This document shows positions 1 to 8,539 of a stretch of 64,000 bases of DNA, one piece after another. Origin of the DNA: Sphaerisporangium sp. (GTDB lineage Bacteria; Actinomycetota; Actinomycetes; Streptosporangiales; Streptosporangiaceae). The position numbers were made by a program, and so were the translations under genes. Positions within the stretch are counted from its first letter, which is position 1, and each line of letters begins with the position of its first letter. The notes beneath the pieces were generated by a model. It saw only the letters and a list, made by a program, of their open reading frames with translations. It was not told the DNA's origin and made no database searches. The stretch covers positions 1 through 64,000 of the forward strand of contig JAOPYI010000238.1 of assembly GCA_025964675.1 (NCBI GenBank), read 5' to 3'.

Positions 1-1808
1 CCGAGGTTGGCCAGGTCGGTCGGTCCGCCGTCGGCCCAGCCGTCGGCGTGGTCGATCTGGCACATGGTGGCGGGCAGCGGGCAGCCTTTCACCCAGCAGG
101 TCGCGTACCGGGCGATCACCGCCCGCCGCTGGGCCGGGGTGGCCAGCCGCACCCGGCGGCCCATGTCCAGCACCTGCCCCTCGGCGTCCATCACGACCCG
201 CACCAAGGCAGACGTACGAGCCAGCCGATGAACATCACCCACCGGCAACAGTTGCCCGGTCGCCGGCAACATCGCGGGCAGCCGGCGATCGGTTCGATGT
301 CCACACCTGTCACATGCACGATCACCAGCAGGTCCAGCAGGTCCAGCGCGTTCAGCGGGTTCAGCAGGTGCAGCAGGTGCAGCAGGTGCAGCAGGTCCGG
401 CAGGTCCGGCAGGTCCGTAGTGTTTGCCGTCTCCGTCGGGTGCGCCGTCTCTGCCGTCTCCGGCGTGTTGTGTAGGGCGTGTACCTGCGGCAGGCGGGGC
501 GGGCTGGGTAGATTCGGGAAGAAGTGGGTCGTCGGGCAGGGAACCGGCATTGACCAGCACCAGCAATTGGGTAGCGATGTTCTTCTCCAGCAGCGCCATG
601 AACGCGTCGGCATTCCGCACCCGCAATGGGCGATCATCGCCTTCGATTCGGGGCTTCGCATAGGCATCGAGAAGCGTCCTCAACCGGGCAGCGGCCTCAC
701 GCGGCAACCGAAACTCGCCCTCCATCCCGCCAGAAGCGCTCTCCCGCACGATGAGAAACCGCGCAGCGTGATCAGCCTCCGCCGCGTCGGCCATCTCATC
801 TGGGGCGAGCACCTCGCCCAGAAAACGACCCGCCTTGGCGACCTCGGCCGGACTCGCCTCGTCGGCCAACCCCAACAAGATCGGCTCGGCCAGGCTCGCC
901 TGCTCATCGGTCAAACGGGCCGTGGCCCCGCAGATAGCCGACACCATCCCCCCGGGTAAGGTGCCTGACGCGAACCGATCCCGCACCACCCGAAGACGCG
1001 CCAACTCCACCGCTACACCGAGGAGACGCGCCGCCTCGGCCATGCTCATCCCGCACGCAGACCGCAGCCAGGTCTTCGTCGAGGCATGCCCCTGGCTTCT
1101 GGCCTCACCCGCCGCGTGCACTCGACCCACCCGGGCCGCGATCGCGGAGGTCAACCGATCCCGCGCGAACACTAGATCTTCCGCCTCGGCCATGCAGATC
1201 GCCGCCGATTCCGGCACCGGCGCTCCCGCCACGGCCTCGGCCGCCTCCCGCGCACACCCGACCAACACCCATGACCCCCGGCTGCGACCGCGTGCATCGG
1301 CCACGTCGCCGGCTCCTGCGGAAGCGGAATCGGAATCGGCGCCATCAGCGCGACCACTATCAGCTTGATCATCACCGGCGGGGTCCTCGACGTGGACCCG
1401 ACGGGCGTCCAGGATCCAGTGCTCCCCGTCGGTCCGGCTGTCAAGAGTCCGGCTGTCAAGGGTCCGGCTGTCAAGGGTCTGGTCGTCCAGAGGACGGCCG
1501 TCCACGGTGCTGTCAGGCGGGATCCTGTCGTCGGTGGTATTGCCGGCGGCAGCGGCAGACGCACCACCACCCGCCATCTCGGCGTCACGTGGACTCCGGC
1601 CACGCGGACCTGGGTCGTGGGCGTCATCCAGCGGGTTGAGTGCATGTGCTGCCGAGCCGTCGCAGGACCAGCCGGATGAGCGCGCGACCACCGCCGCCCA
1701 CCACTCAGGCCCGAGCACGCCCTGGGCCGGCGAGCGTGATCGGCCACGCCCCGAGAAATCCGCCACCCGCCTCACCCCCGACTCGAAAGCTTGTACGAAT
1801 AATTGCAC
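1..1808 (-). CDS. DUF222 / HNH endonuclease family protein (3' end outside window)
   Basis: Translating the minus strand from a GTG at 1808 gives about 602 codons open to the left edge, so the C-terminus is missing. The N-terminal ~200 residues are low in complexity, with an LDSRT repeat. Residues ~205-430 read as a DUF222 helical domain. The last ~60 in-window residues carry GQVLDMGRRVRLATPAQRR, two cysteines of a zinc knuckle (CWVKGC) and the HNH-type core CQIDHADGWADGG. This is the 13E12-repeat/HNH family, common and multicopy in actinobacteria; nuclease activity is presumed from the fold. A patch at about 283-335 looks out of frame (see findings), yet no stop results. The start is chosen because VQLFVQAFESGVRRVADFSG looks like a conserved N-terminus; no clear Shine-Dalgarno is visible. 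A later ATG at 1577 is the alternative. Confidence 0.8.
   Translation of the reverse strand, partial: MQLFVQAFESGVRRVADFSGRGRSRSPAQGVLGPEWWAAVVARSSGWSCDGSAAHALNPLDDAHDPGPRGRSPRDAEMAGGGASAAAAGNTTDDRIPPDSTVDGRPLDDQTLDSRTLDSRTLDSRTDGEHWILDARRVHVEDPAGDDQADSGRADGADSDSASAGAGDVADARGRSRGSWVLVGCAREAAEAVAGAPVPESAAICMAEAEDLVFARDRLTSAIAARVGRVHAAGEARSQGHASTKTWLRSACGMSMAEAARLLGVAVELARLRVVRDRFASGTLPGGMVSAICGATARLTDEQASLAEPILLGLADEASPAEVAKAGRFLGEVLAPDEMADAAEADHAARFLIVRESASGGMEGEFRLPREAAARLRTLLDAYAKPRIEGDDRPLRVRNADAFMALLEKNIATQLLVLVNAGSLPDDPLLPESTQPAPPAAGTRPTQHAGDGRDGAPDGDGKHYGPAGPAGPAAPAAPAAPAEPAERAGPAGPAGDRACDRCGHRTDRRLPAMLPATGQLLPVGDVHRLARTSALVRVVMDAEGQVLDMGRRVRLATPAQRRAVIARYATCWVKGCPLPATMCQIDHADGWADGGPTDLANL
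326..417. repeat. 9-bp tandem repeat tract (CAGCAGGTC/CAGCAGGTG)
   Basis: About ten imperfect copies of a 9-bp unit (CAGCAGGTG, CAGCAGGTC, CCGGCAGGT variants) run head to tail inside the DUF222/HNH gene. In the gene's main frame they encode Pro-Ala-Gly/Pro-Ala-Ala triplets. In the shifted frame they encode Leu-Leu-His/Leu-Leu-Asp. Unit-length slippage would keep the frame, so the tract alone does not explain the frame problem beside it. Confidence 0.85.
1431..1485. repeat. 15-bp tandem repeat encoding LDSRT
   Basis: Three full units of 15 bp (TCAAGAGTCCGGCTG and two close variants) plus a partial copy lie in the N-terminal part of the DUF222/HNH gene and encode Leu-Asp-Ser-Arg-Thr repeats. 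They probably form part of a disordered, length-variable linker. Confidence 0.8.
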
Positions 1809-1990
1809 ACGCTTGAGCCGGTCGCAACGCGATTCTCGTCATTTAACAAATGTCCGATACAAGTAATTAATGCGTCTTGTTGTAACGCAGTCGATTGTCG
1901 GAACTGCCTAATATCTGATCGCGGCCAACCGATCCCTGTCCAACGTCATGCTGGTCCAGAAGCGGCCTCGCATGATAGGTTCTGAGACTT

Positions 1991-2569
1991 ATGAAAAGCG
2001 GCCAAGGTAGGAAATGTACGATATTAGTGTTATGTGGGATCCTAATTGCGGCATCGGTAAGCATGGATGGCTCACCGTTGGGTCCTGCGCTCATCCCGGT
2101 AGGCGACGACAGCCTCGGATTCACCACCGGTATGCAGATCAGCAAGCCGGGACAGCCGTATCTGTTCGGCGACATGCCAGTGTGCATCGATCGTCAAGGT
2201 GAGGTCATGGTCACGAGGGTCGACTTCGAGAACCCGCGAGGCGGGATCCGGCTCGAGGCCTTCGCTTTGCGCGCTTTCTACAGACCCTTCGGCGGCGACG
2301 GGATCGGGCTGGGAGAACCCATCACTCTTCAGCGCAAGGGCATCGCACAGGGCCCACGTGTGGTGAGCCAGGCGTGCCGACCGGAGATCTTTTACAAGCA
2401 GGCCTTCTCCGAGCTGGTCTTACAGGTGTCGCACACCGGCGACGATACCGGCTTCAGCCCCGCCCTGATCGTCACGTACACCAGCGATGGTGACGACCGG
2501 ACCCTGCGAATTCCTGTCGAGTTCGTCTTCTGCGGACGTAAGAAGGACATGGCCCACCGATGCGCCTGA
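1991..2569 (+). CDS. Secreted protein of unknown function
   Basis: This 192-residue protein opens with a positively charged start and a hydrophobic stretch (residues ~9-23, TILVLCGILIAASVS), which fits a Sec signal peptide. The rest is polar, rich in Gly and beta-prone segments, and has three or four cysteines (CIDRQ, CRPE, FCGR, HRC) that could form disulphides outside the cell. I do not recognise a family. The gene and the 180 bp before it are clearly less GC-rich than their surroundings, with ATA, TTA and AAA codons near the start, which suggests recent acquisition or weak expression. No strong Shine-Dalgarno precedes the ATG. The converging neighbour begins only 12 bp downstream. Confidence 0.7.
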   Translation: MKSGQGRKCTILVLCGILIAASVSMDGSPLGPALIPVGDDSLGFTTGMQISKPGQPYLFGDMPVCIDRQGEVMVTRVDFENPRGGIRLEAFALRAFYRPFGGDGIGLGEPITLQRKGIAQGPRVVSQACRPEIFYKQAFSELVLQVSHTGDDTGFSPALIVTYTSDGDDRTLRIPVEFVFCGRKKDMAHRCA

Positions 2570-2581
2570 CACAGGACTCTC

Positions 2582-3280
2582 CTAGTCTCGTCGTCCTTCG
2601 TCCTCGATGAGGATTCCCATGGCGCTCGCCAGGCTGTAGACCAGTCCTTGCGCGTCCCGGCTCTTGATCGTCACGCCCCTCAGGCTGGTCACGCCGCCGA
2701 TCCCCAGCAGTACGCAGTCGGCGAACCGTGCGCCTTCCATCTGTGCGTTGGAAAACTGGGTTCCCGTCAGATCGCAGCGCTCGAACCGGACTCCTCTCAG
2801 ATCGGCGTTCTGGAAGTTGACCTCCAGCATGGTGCAGTCGCGGAAGACGGTGTTCTTCAACGTCGAGAAGCGGAACCCCGCCAGATCGAGGCGGCAGGTC
2901 TCGAACAGCACATCACGGAACCCACACTCAGACCACGCCATGCCGGTCAACCGGCTCGCGGTGATCTTGGCGCGATGCATCGTCGATGACCTGGCAGACA
3001 TGTTCGAGAGGTCGCAGCGCTCCATCTCCACGTCGGAGAAACCGCCGCGGCGCAGGTGCGTGCCGGAGAACCGTGTGTCGATGAAACGACACCCCTCGAC
3101 CTCCGCCGTATCGGCATCACGGGATGTCAGGTCGATGCCCTTGTACTCCATCGACCGGTACATCCCGTCACTGACGAGATCCTGTTCGGCCAGCCCCGCG
3201 CTGGTCAGCACCGCCCTCAGCTTGGGTGCGGCCGGTTCTTTCAACCGCTGCGGCTGAGTACGAGGGGTGCGCGAGGACAT
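2582..3280 (-). CDS. Pentapeptide-repeat protein
   Basis: The 232-residue protein shows the five-residue periodicity of pentapeptide repeats from about residue 45 to 205, for example CRFIDTRFSG, NFQNADLRGVRFERCDL and ARFADC, with Leu/Phe at the centre of each turn and Ala/Cys at i-2. This predicts a right-handed quadrilateral beta-helix. The pattern is less regular than in MfpA or Qnr, so a gyrase-mimic role should not be assumed; most such proteins have no known function. The basic N-terminus (~35 residues) lies outside the repeats. The gene stands alone between a converging secreted protein and a drug exporter transcribed the same way. Confidence 0.85.
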   Translation of the reverse strand: MSSRTPRTQPQRLKEPAAPKLRAVLTSAGLAEQDLVSDGMYRSMEYKGIDLTSRDADTAEVEGCRFIDTRFSGTHLRRGGFSDVEMERCDLSNMSARSSTMHRAKITASRLTGMAWSECGFRDVLFETCRLDLAGFRFSTLKNTVFRDCTMLEVNFQNADLRGVRFERCDLTGTQFSNAQMEGARFADCVLLGIGGVTSLRGVTIKSRDAQGLVYSLASAMGILIEDEGRRD

Positions 3281-3338
3281 GGGCGGAGCTTAGTGGCAGC
3301 GTCCAGGGCCAGAGACGCCGCGAAGCGCGACAGAATCG

Positions 3339-4853
3339 TCAGTCGAAGGTGAGTTCCTCGGTGTGGCGAGGCATGAGCAACATGGCGCCCACGCTGAGGA
3401 CGGCCACGACGACCAGCGCCAGGAAGACGTGGTGGGTGGCGTCGTACAGCGCCTTGCGCACGAAGGACGCCGCGGCCGAGTCCCCGCCCTGGCCGCCGAG
3501 TACGAGGCTCGTGGCGTCGACACTGTTGGGCAGCCGGCCGGCCACGGAGGCCGGCGGGTGGGCGAAGCGGTCGGCGAGCGTGGCGTTGGAGATGGCCCCG
3601 AAGACCGCCGCCCCCACCGCGCTGCCGATCGAACGGCAGAACATGTTGGTCGCCGTGACGACGCCCCGGCGCTCCCACCCGACGACCGACTGGATGGCGA
3701 CCATCGTCGGGCTCGACGAAAGCCCGAGACCGGCGCCCACGATGAAGCACGCGCCCGCGACCTGCCACACCTGCGCCTGCTGGCTGAGCAGGGCGACCAG
3801 AACGGCGCCGCCCACGACCAGGGCGCTGCCGATGAGGGCCGTGTCACGGAAGCCGATGCGCATGTACAGGCGTCCGGAGAGGGTCGCGGCCATGGGCCAG
3901 CCGACGGTGAGCGCCGCGAGGGCGAAGCCGGCCACCAGTGCTCCGGTGCCTAGCACGCCCTGCGCGTAGGTCGGGACGTACGAGCTGAGGCCGATCATGA
4001 GAGCGCCGACGCCGAGCCCGACGAGGTTGCCACCTGTGAGCGTGCGGTGGCGGAACACCCACAGCGGCAAAATCGGCTCGGCGGCCCTGCGCTCCACGAG
4101 CAAGAACGCGATCACCATCACCAGACCAGCCCCGAAGATGGCCAGGCTCGGGACTGATCCCCAGCCCCACGCCACCCCGCCTTCGAGCAGGCCGAGGATG
4201 AGCAGGGAGGACCCGGCGGTGAGCAGCGCGGCACCGATGTAGTCGATGTGGTGCGAGCTACGCGTCACCCGCTCCTTGAAGCGACGGGCGAGCGTCCAGG
4301 CGGCGATGGCGCCGAGTGGCAGGTTGATGAAGAAGATCCAGCGCCACGAGACGTACTCGGAGAACAGGCCGCCGAGCGTGGGCCCGATGACCGCGGAGAT
4401 GCCCCAGACGCTGGCCACATAGCCCTGCACCCGGGCGCGCTCCTCGACGGAGTACAGGTCGCCGACCATCGTGATGCTCATCGGCTGGACGGCGCCCGCG
4501 CCGATGCCCTGTAACGCGCGGAAGACGATGAGCGCCGGCATGCTCCAGGCGACACCGCACAGAACCGACCCGAGGAGGAACACCGCGATGCCGAAGAACA
4601 TCACCGGCTTGCGCCCGAAGATGTCGGCGAACTTGCCGTAGAGGGGAACGGTGACGGCCTGGGTGAGCAGGTAGATGGAGAACAGCCACGGGAACTGCGA
4701 GAAGCCACCGAGGTCGCGGACGACGGACGGCACCGCCGTCGCGATGATGGTGCTGTCGAGTGCCACCAGGCCGGTGCAGAGCATGATGGCGCCCAGTACG
4801 GGACCGCGCTCCGACCTGAGACCGATGCCCTTCGAGGTGGTTACCGTCGTCAC
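3339..4853 (-). CDS. MFS drug exporter, DHA2 (14-TM) family
   Basis: At 504 residues with about 14 hydrophobic segments it matches the DHA2/EmrB-QacA branch of proton-coupled multidrug exporters. The family A motif appears after TM2 as GKFADIFGRKP, and TM5 has the glycine/proline-rich antiporter pattern (GPTLGGLFS). The product would sit in the cytoplasmic membrane and export hydrophobic drugs or a metabolite; the substrate cannot be read from sequence. No TetR or MarR regulator is adjacent, so the usual local control is absent. The 230 bp upstream hold no gene. Confidence 0.9.
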   Translation of the reverse strand: MTTVTTSKGIGLRSERGPVLGAIMLCTGLVALDSTIIATAVPSVVRDLGGFSQFPWLFSIYLLTQAVTVPLYGKFADIFGRKPVMFFGIAVFLLGSVLCGVAWSMPALIVFRALQGIGAGAVQPMSITMVGDLYSVEERARVQGYVASVWGISAVIGPTLGGLFSEYVSWRWIFFINLPLGAIAAWTLARRFKERVTRSSHHIDYIGAALLTAGSSLLILGLLEGGVAWGWGSVPSLAIFGAGLVMVIAFLLVERRAAEPILPLWVFRHRTLTGGNLVGLGVGALMIGLSSYVPTYAQGVLGTGALVAGFALAALTVGWPMAATLSGRLYMRIGFRDTALIGSALVVGGAVLVALLSQQAQVWQVAGACFIVGAGLGLSSSPTMVAIQSVVGWERRGVVTATNMFCRSIGSAVGAAVFGAISNATLADRFAHPPASVAGRLPNSVDATSLVLGGQGGDSAAASFVRKALYDATHHVFLALVVVAVLSVGAMLLMPRHTEELTFD

Positions 4854-5018
4854 GTGCGCGGCTCTCCTTACGCGTTGGGCATCGACATCAGGGCGGGCTA
4901 GCCTGCGGGCGGCATGGCGGTCCCGCGTGTACGCAACTGCCGCCTCGCCCTATTCATTCCCGTCTGTCCTATCCTGCGTAGCACGTAATGGTGCGTATAC
5001 CGACAAGCGCCGACCAAT

Positions 5019-5038
5019 CCCACCGTCGTGCGGGTGGG
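5019..5038 (-). terminator. Possible stem-loop terminator after the CgeB/GT2 gene
   Basis: CCCACC at 5019-5024 pairs with GGTGGG at 5033-5038 across an 8-nt loop, about 45 bp past the stop codon of the minus-strand glycosyltransferase. There is no U-tract, as is usual for terminators in high-GC actinobacteria. Confidence 0.35.
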
Positions 5039-5083
5039 TGCGTGCGGATATCAGACGAACCGCTGGCCCATCGTCCCGAGGCG

Positions 5084-7162
5084 TCAGATCATGACGTGCG
5101 ACTCGGGGTGGCCCGTGAAGCAGAACTGGGCGTTGCGTGTCAGCTTGTAGTCCTCGGCCTTCCACGTGTGGGCGGAGGCGTCGGCGCCGCGCATGTAGAC
5201 GAAGTTGTAGCGGTCGGCCGAGTAGATGCGCACACCTTCTTCCTTGCACCGCCGTACGAGCCGCGTGTCCTCGCCCGCGTTGACGGCCTCGAAGGCGAAC
5301 GCGCGCAGCAGGTCGGCCTTGGCGAGGATCGTCGCGCCCTGCACGAGGTGGGCGTACCGGTGCTCCAGCCCGGGAAGGCGCATCACCGTCGTGTTGGTCG
5401 CGGGGAAGTAGGTGTAGTGGGCGCCCTTGCCCACCATCTCGGCGTCGGCGTAGTCGAAGGCCCGCAGCAGGTCGGACAGGTAGTGCGTGCCGTAGAGGTT
5501 GTCGTCGTCCATCTTGGCGATGTAGTCGCCGTCGGCCTGGGCGATGCCGAGGTTCAGCACCTCGCCCAGGGTGAGCGACGGGTCGGCGGTGAGCGCCTTC
5601 ACGGCGGGGATGCCGGCGGCGAGGGCCTTGTCCCGCACGACGCCGGGGTCGATGTCGAGGCCGTGCAGGACCAGGATCAGCTCCAGGTCGCGGTGGCGCT
5701 GCCGGGCGACCTGGGAGATGGCGTGCTCTAGCTGCCCGGCCCGGTTGGTGGGCAGGACGACCGACACGTTCTTCGTCTGAGAGACCACGGGACGGCCGAG
5801 CGCGGTGAGGATCTGGTCGACGCGGTGGGAGAAGAGGTGTTTGTCGAAGACCTCCCGCATGGCCAGGTGGGCCTGGCGCGCGCGCAGCTCCGGGCTGTTG
5901 ATGAGGTAGAGGGCCTGGTTGTAGGCCTCTTCCTGCGTGTGGGCGATCGGGATCAGCGACCCGAATGTCTCCTCGATGGCGCGCGACCAGCCCGACAGCA
6001 CGGTGGTGGAGCACGCCGACAGCTCGAAGACGCGCCGGGCGCACATGGTCGGCGAGTCGATGACCGAGTTCACGTTCAGGAAGACCTTGTACATCTTGTA
6101 CGCGGCCAGCATCTGCTCGTACGGCAGCTCGCCGACGATGTGCGGGCGGTACTCGTCCGGCCAGGCGTACTTGTCGCCCGCCTTGTCGTTGCGGGCGAAG
6201 ATGTGCAGGCCGAGCTCCCGGGTGGGGGCGATCACGGTCTCCATCTGCTCGCGCCGCTCGGGGTGCTTGTCGCGGAAGTACATGCCCGCGAAGACCACGT
6301 CGTACGGGCGGCCCTGCTTGGTCTGGACCGGGTTGTGCACGCGTGGCTGCGCCGCGAACTGCAACACGTCCACCCGGTCATGTCCCAATATTTCGCGATA
6401 CTTGGGGACCATGTCGCCGTCGCACGTGTACACATAGTCGAACAGCTTGGCCGTGTCGATGAAGAACTCGAAGTTCGGCGGGTCCTCCTTGTTCCAGAAG
6501 ACCGTGGGGATGCCCTGCTCGCGGCACCAGCTAACCAGGTCGCGCAGCTCCTGCTTGGGCGCGTTCGTGCCGGTCATCTGGTAGCGCCAGCGCGTCTGGT
6601 TGCCGTGCCAGGCAGACTCGCAGAACAGCACGTCGGGACGCTTCTCGGCGAAGATCTCCGGCCAGTCCTTGAGCCCGAACTCGATCTGGTCCCACTCGTA
6701 CTTGAACGCCATGCGGGAGAAGTCGTCGAGGATGACGGCGACCTTCAGGTCCGGGCGGGTGACCGGGCCCTCCGGCCAGGCGAGGTTCGGGATCTTGACC
6801 TCGGGCGCGTGCGCGAGCACGGCGTCGATGGCGACGCTGCTCGCGGTGACCGTCGCGGGGGCCTTCGGCGCCTTCTTGGGCTTCAGGGCCTTGGACAGGT
6901 CGCGCGGGAGCCGTACGAGCCTGGACGGGCGCTTGGCGCCGGCGAGCGCGGTGCTGACGCGGTACGGACGCTGCGCCTTGGTGGCCGAGAGCTGCCACTG
7001 GGCGTACTCCGCACGTGCCTCGGCGGTGGCGAGACGCCGCTCGAGGTCGCGGATGCGGTCCTCGTAGCGCTCGACGGCTTTGCGCTCCTCGGGTAGCCAG
7101 TTCGCCGCCCCGAGTCGCTGAAAGCGCGGCTCATCCGGATTTTTCTGGTCACTCTCGGCCAT
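5084..7162 (-). CDS. Two-domain glycosyltransferase: CgeB-like plus GT2 domain
   Basis: The 692-residue protein has a short coiled coil (residues ~27-60), a basic linker, then a CgeB-like region (~125-440) with typical features (FCESAWHGN, VFWNKEDP, YVYTCDGD, and NSVIDSPTMCARRVFE, the donor-site motif). A second domain (~455-690) is a GT-A fold family 2 transferase with KMDDDNLYG as its DxD motif. It is cytoplasmic, with no TM segments, and probably builds a cell-surface glycan from nucleotide sugars. It lies 164 bp downstream of wecB on the same strand. Its GT2 domain resembles the C-terminal domain of the protein at 34556-36520. GGGAGC lies 10 nt before the ATG. Confidence 0.85.
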   Translation of the reverse strand: MAESDQKNPDEPRFQRLGAANWLPEERKAVERYEDRIRDLERRLATAEARAEYAQWQLSATKAQRPYRVSTALAGAKRPSRLVRLPRDLSKALKPKKAPKAPATVTASSVAIDAVLAHAPEVKIPNLAWPEGPVTRPDLKVAVILDDFSRMAFKYEWDQIEFGLKDWPEIFAEKRPDVLFCESAWHGNQTRWRYQMTGTNAPKQELRDLVSWCREQGIPTVFWNKEDPPNFEFFIDTAKLFDYVYTCDGDMVPKYREILGHDRVDVLQFAAQPRVHNPVQTKQGRPYDVVFAGMYFRDKHPERREQMETVIAPTRELGLHIFARNDKAGDKYAWPDEYRPHIVGELPYEQMLAAYKMYKVFLNVNSVIDSPTMCARRVFELSACSTTVLSGWSRAIEETFGSLIPIAHTQEEAYNQALYLINSPELRARQAHLAMREVFDKHLFSHRVDQILTALGRPVVSQTKNVSVVLPTNRAGQLEHAISQVARQRHRDLELILVLHGLDIDPGVVRDKALAAGIPAVKALTADPSLTLGEVLNLGIAQADGDYIAKMDDDNLYGTHYLSDLLRAFDYADAEMVGKGAHYTYFPATNTTVMRLPGLEHRYAHLVQGATILAKADLLRAFAFEAVNAGEDTRLVRRCKEEGVRIYSADRYNFVYMRGADASAHTWKAEDYKLTRNAQFCFTGHPESHVMI

Positions 7163-7326
7163 GGTCGGACTTGCTCCCTCGTATCCGCGAGCTCCCGCGA
7201 GCGAGCTTCGGCTCCTCGCCCGGGAATGTCCGATCGTACGGCCTTAGTAATGAGAAGGTGTGCTTTTCACCCCAAATGAGTAGATCGCGGAGCCGTGATT
7301 GCCCTGATCACGACCCCGCGCCTGCG

Positions 7327-8463
7327 TCACGGCGTCGCGGGTGGCAACGCCTGGGCGGCGGGGGAGAGGTTGTCCCCGCGCAGCCACGCCTCGATCACGC
7401 GGGCGATCCTCGGCCCCGCCGCGCCGTCCCACAGCGGCGGAAGGTCCCCGCTCGGGGTCGCCGCGCCGTCGGCGAGCGCCTTGGACGCCGCCGCGGGCAG
7501 CGTCGCCGGGGTCACGAGGCGGTTGGTGCCGTGGGTGATCGTGATGGGCCGCTCGGTGTTCGGCCGGACGGTCAGGCAGGGCACGCCCAGCATGGTCGTC
7601 TCCTCCTGCACGCCGCCCGAGTCGGTCACGACCAGCGCCGCGCCCCGTACCAGCGAGAGGAAGTCGACGTACCCCAGGGGATCGATGATCGTGAGGTTGT
7701 CGCCGGTCACCAGCCCCGCCTCGGCGAGCCGCGCGCGGCCGCGCGGGTGCAGCGGCACCACGATGGGGACCTGCTCGCCGACCGCGAGCACGGCGTCGAC
7801 CAGCTCGCGGGCCGACTCGGGGTCGTCGACGTTCGCCGGGCGGTGCAGGGTGGCGACGGCGTAGCGATCGGGCAGGCCGAGACGCTCCTTGAGCGGCCCG
7901 GGGTCGAGCTTCGGCAGCGCCGAGAAGAGGCTGTCGATCATGGGGTTGCCGACCAGGTGGACCTTCGTGGGGGAGACCCCCTCGTTGGCCAGGTGGGAAA
8001 GCCCGTCCGGGCTCGTCACCAGGAGGATGTCGGCGAGCGCGTCGGTGACGACGCGGTTGACCTCCTCGGGCATCTCGCGGTCGAACGACCGCAGGCCCGC
8101 CTCGACGTGCGCGGTGGGAATGTGGAGCTTGGCACAGACGAGGATCGCCGCGAGAGTGGAGTTGACGTCGCCGTAGACCACGACGAGGTCCGGGGTGTGC
8201 TCAAGGACGACCTCCTCCAGGCCGGTCAGCAGCGTCGCGGTCTGGCGCGCGTGGCTGCCGGAGCCCACGCCGAGATTGGCGATCGGCTCGGGCAGGCCGA
8301 GGTCGGCGAAGAAGACGTCGGACATAAGCGCGTCGTAGTGCTGCCCGGTGTGGACGATGCCCTGGCGGACCCCCAGATCGGCCAGGCCACGCACCACGGG
8401 CGCGGCCTTGACGAAGTTGGGGCGAGCGCCCAGCACGTGCAGGACGAGGGGATTTTCCCTCAT
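7327..8463 (-). CDS. wecB: UDP-N-acetylglucosamine 2-epimerase (non-hydrolysing)
   Basis: It interconverts UDP-GlcNAc and UDP-ManNAc in the cytoplasm. The 378-residue length is normal for the family. Visible motifs are the N-terminal GARPNFVKAAPV, HVEAGLRSFDREMPEEVNR with the conserved His/Glu/Arg cluster, and TDSGGVQEET near the C-terminus, which binds UDP. AAAGGCGAGG lies just before the ATG. The gene diverges from a GT4 transferase across 76 bp, and the matching dehydrogenase WecC is encoded 1.9 kb away, so the two enzymes together would give UDP-ManNAcA for a secondary wall polymer. Symbol by function; mnaA is a synonym. Confidence 0.93.
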   Translation of the reverse strand: MRENPLVLHVLGARPNFVKAAPVVRGLADLGVRQGIVHTGQHYDALMSDVFFADLGLPEPIANLGVGSGSHARQTATLLTGLEEVVLEHTPDLVVVYGDVNSTLAAILVCAKLHIPTAHVEAGLRSFDREMPEEVNRVVTDALADILLVTSPDGLSHLANEGVSPTKVHLVGNPMIDSLFSALPKLDPGPLKERLGLPDRYAVATLHRPANVDDPESARELVDAVLAVGEQVPIVVPLHPRGRARLAEAGLVTGDNLTIIDPLGYVDFLSLVRGAALVVTDSGGVQEETTMLGVPCLTVRPNTERPITITHGTNRLVTPATLPAAASKALADGAATPSGDLPPLWDGAAGPRIARVIEAWLRGDNLSPAAQALPPATP

Positions 8464-8497
8464 TGACCTCGCCTTTCAGCCGGGAGTGGGTCAACTG

Positions 8498-8528
8498 TTA
8501 CTGAGATGGGTTAAGCGGTGCCTATGGT
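8498..8528 (+). promoter_or_regulatory. Candidate promoter for the GT4 gene at 8540
   Basis: TTACTG (8498-8503) and TATGGT (8523-8528) sit 19 bp apart. The -10 is a good TAnnnT match and the -35 is poor. Transcription would start almost at the GTG, so the mRNA may be leaderless, which would explain the missing Shine-Dalgarno. Confidence 0.3.
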
Positions 8529-8539
8529 ACGGTCACGGC

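Noticed and set aside
326-417. CRISPR array
   Set aside because: The repeats are 9 bp with no spacers and lie within a coding sequence.
2582-3280. Quinolone-resistance (MfpA/Qnr) protein
   Set aside because: Pentapeptide repeats are irregular and no specific MfpA/Qnr features are visible; general family only.
8348-8539. N-terminal extension of the GT4 frame back to 8348
   Set aside because: It overlaps wecB on the opposite strand and reads as Arg/Thr/Pro-rich shadow coding; the family-like start is the GTG at 8540.
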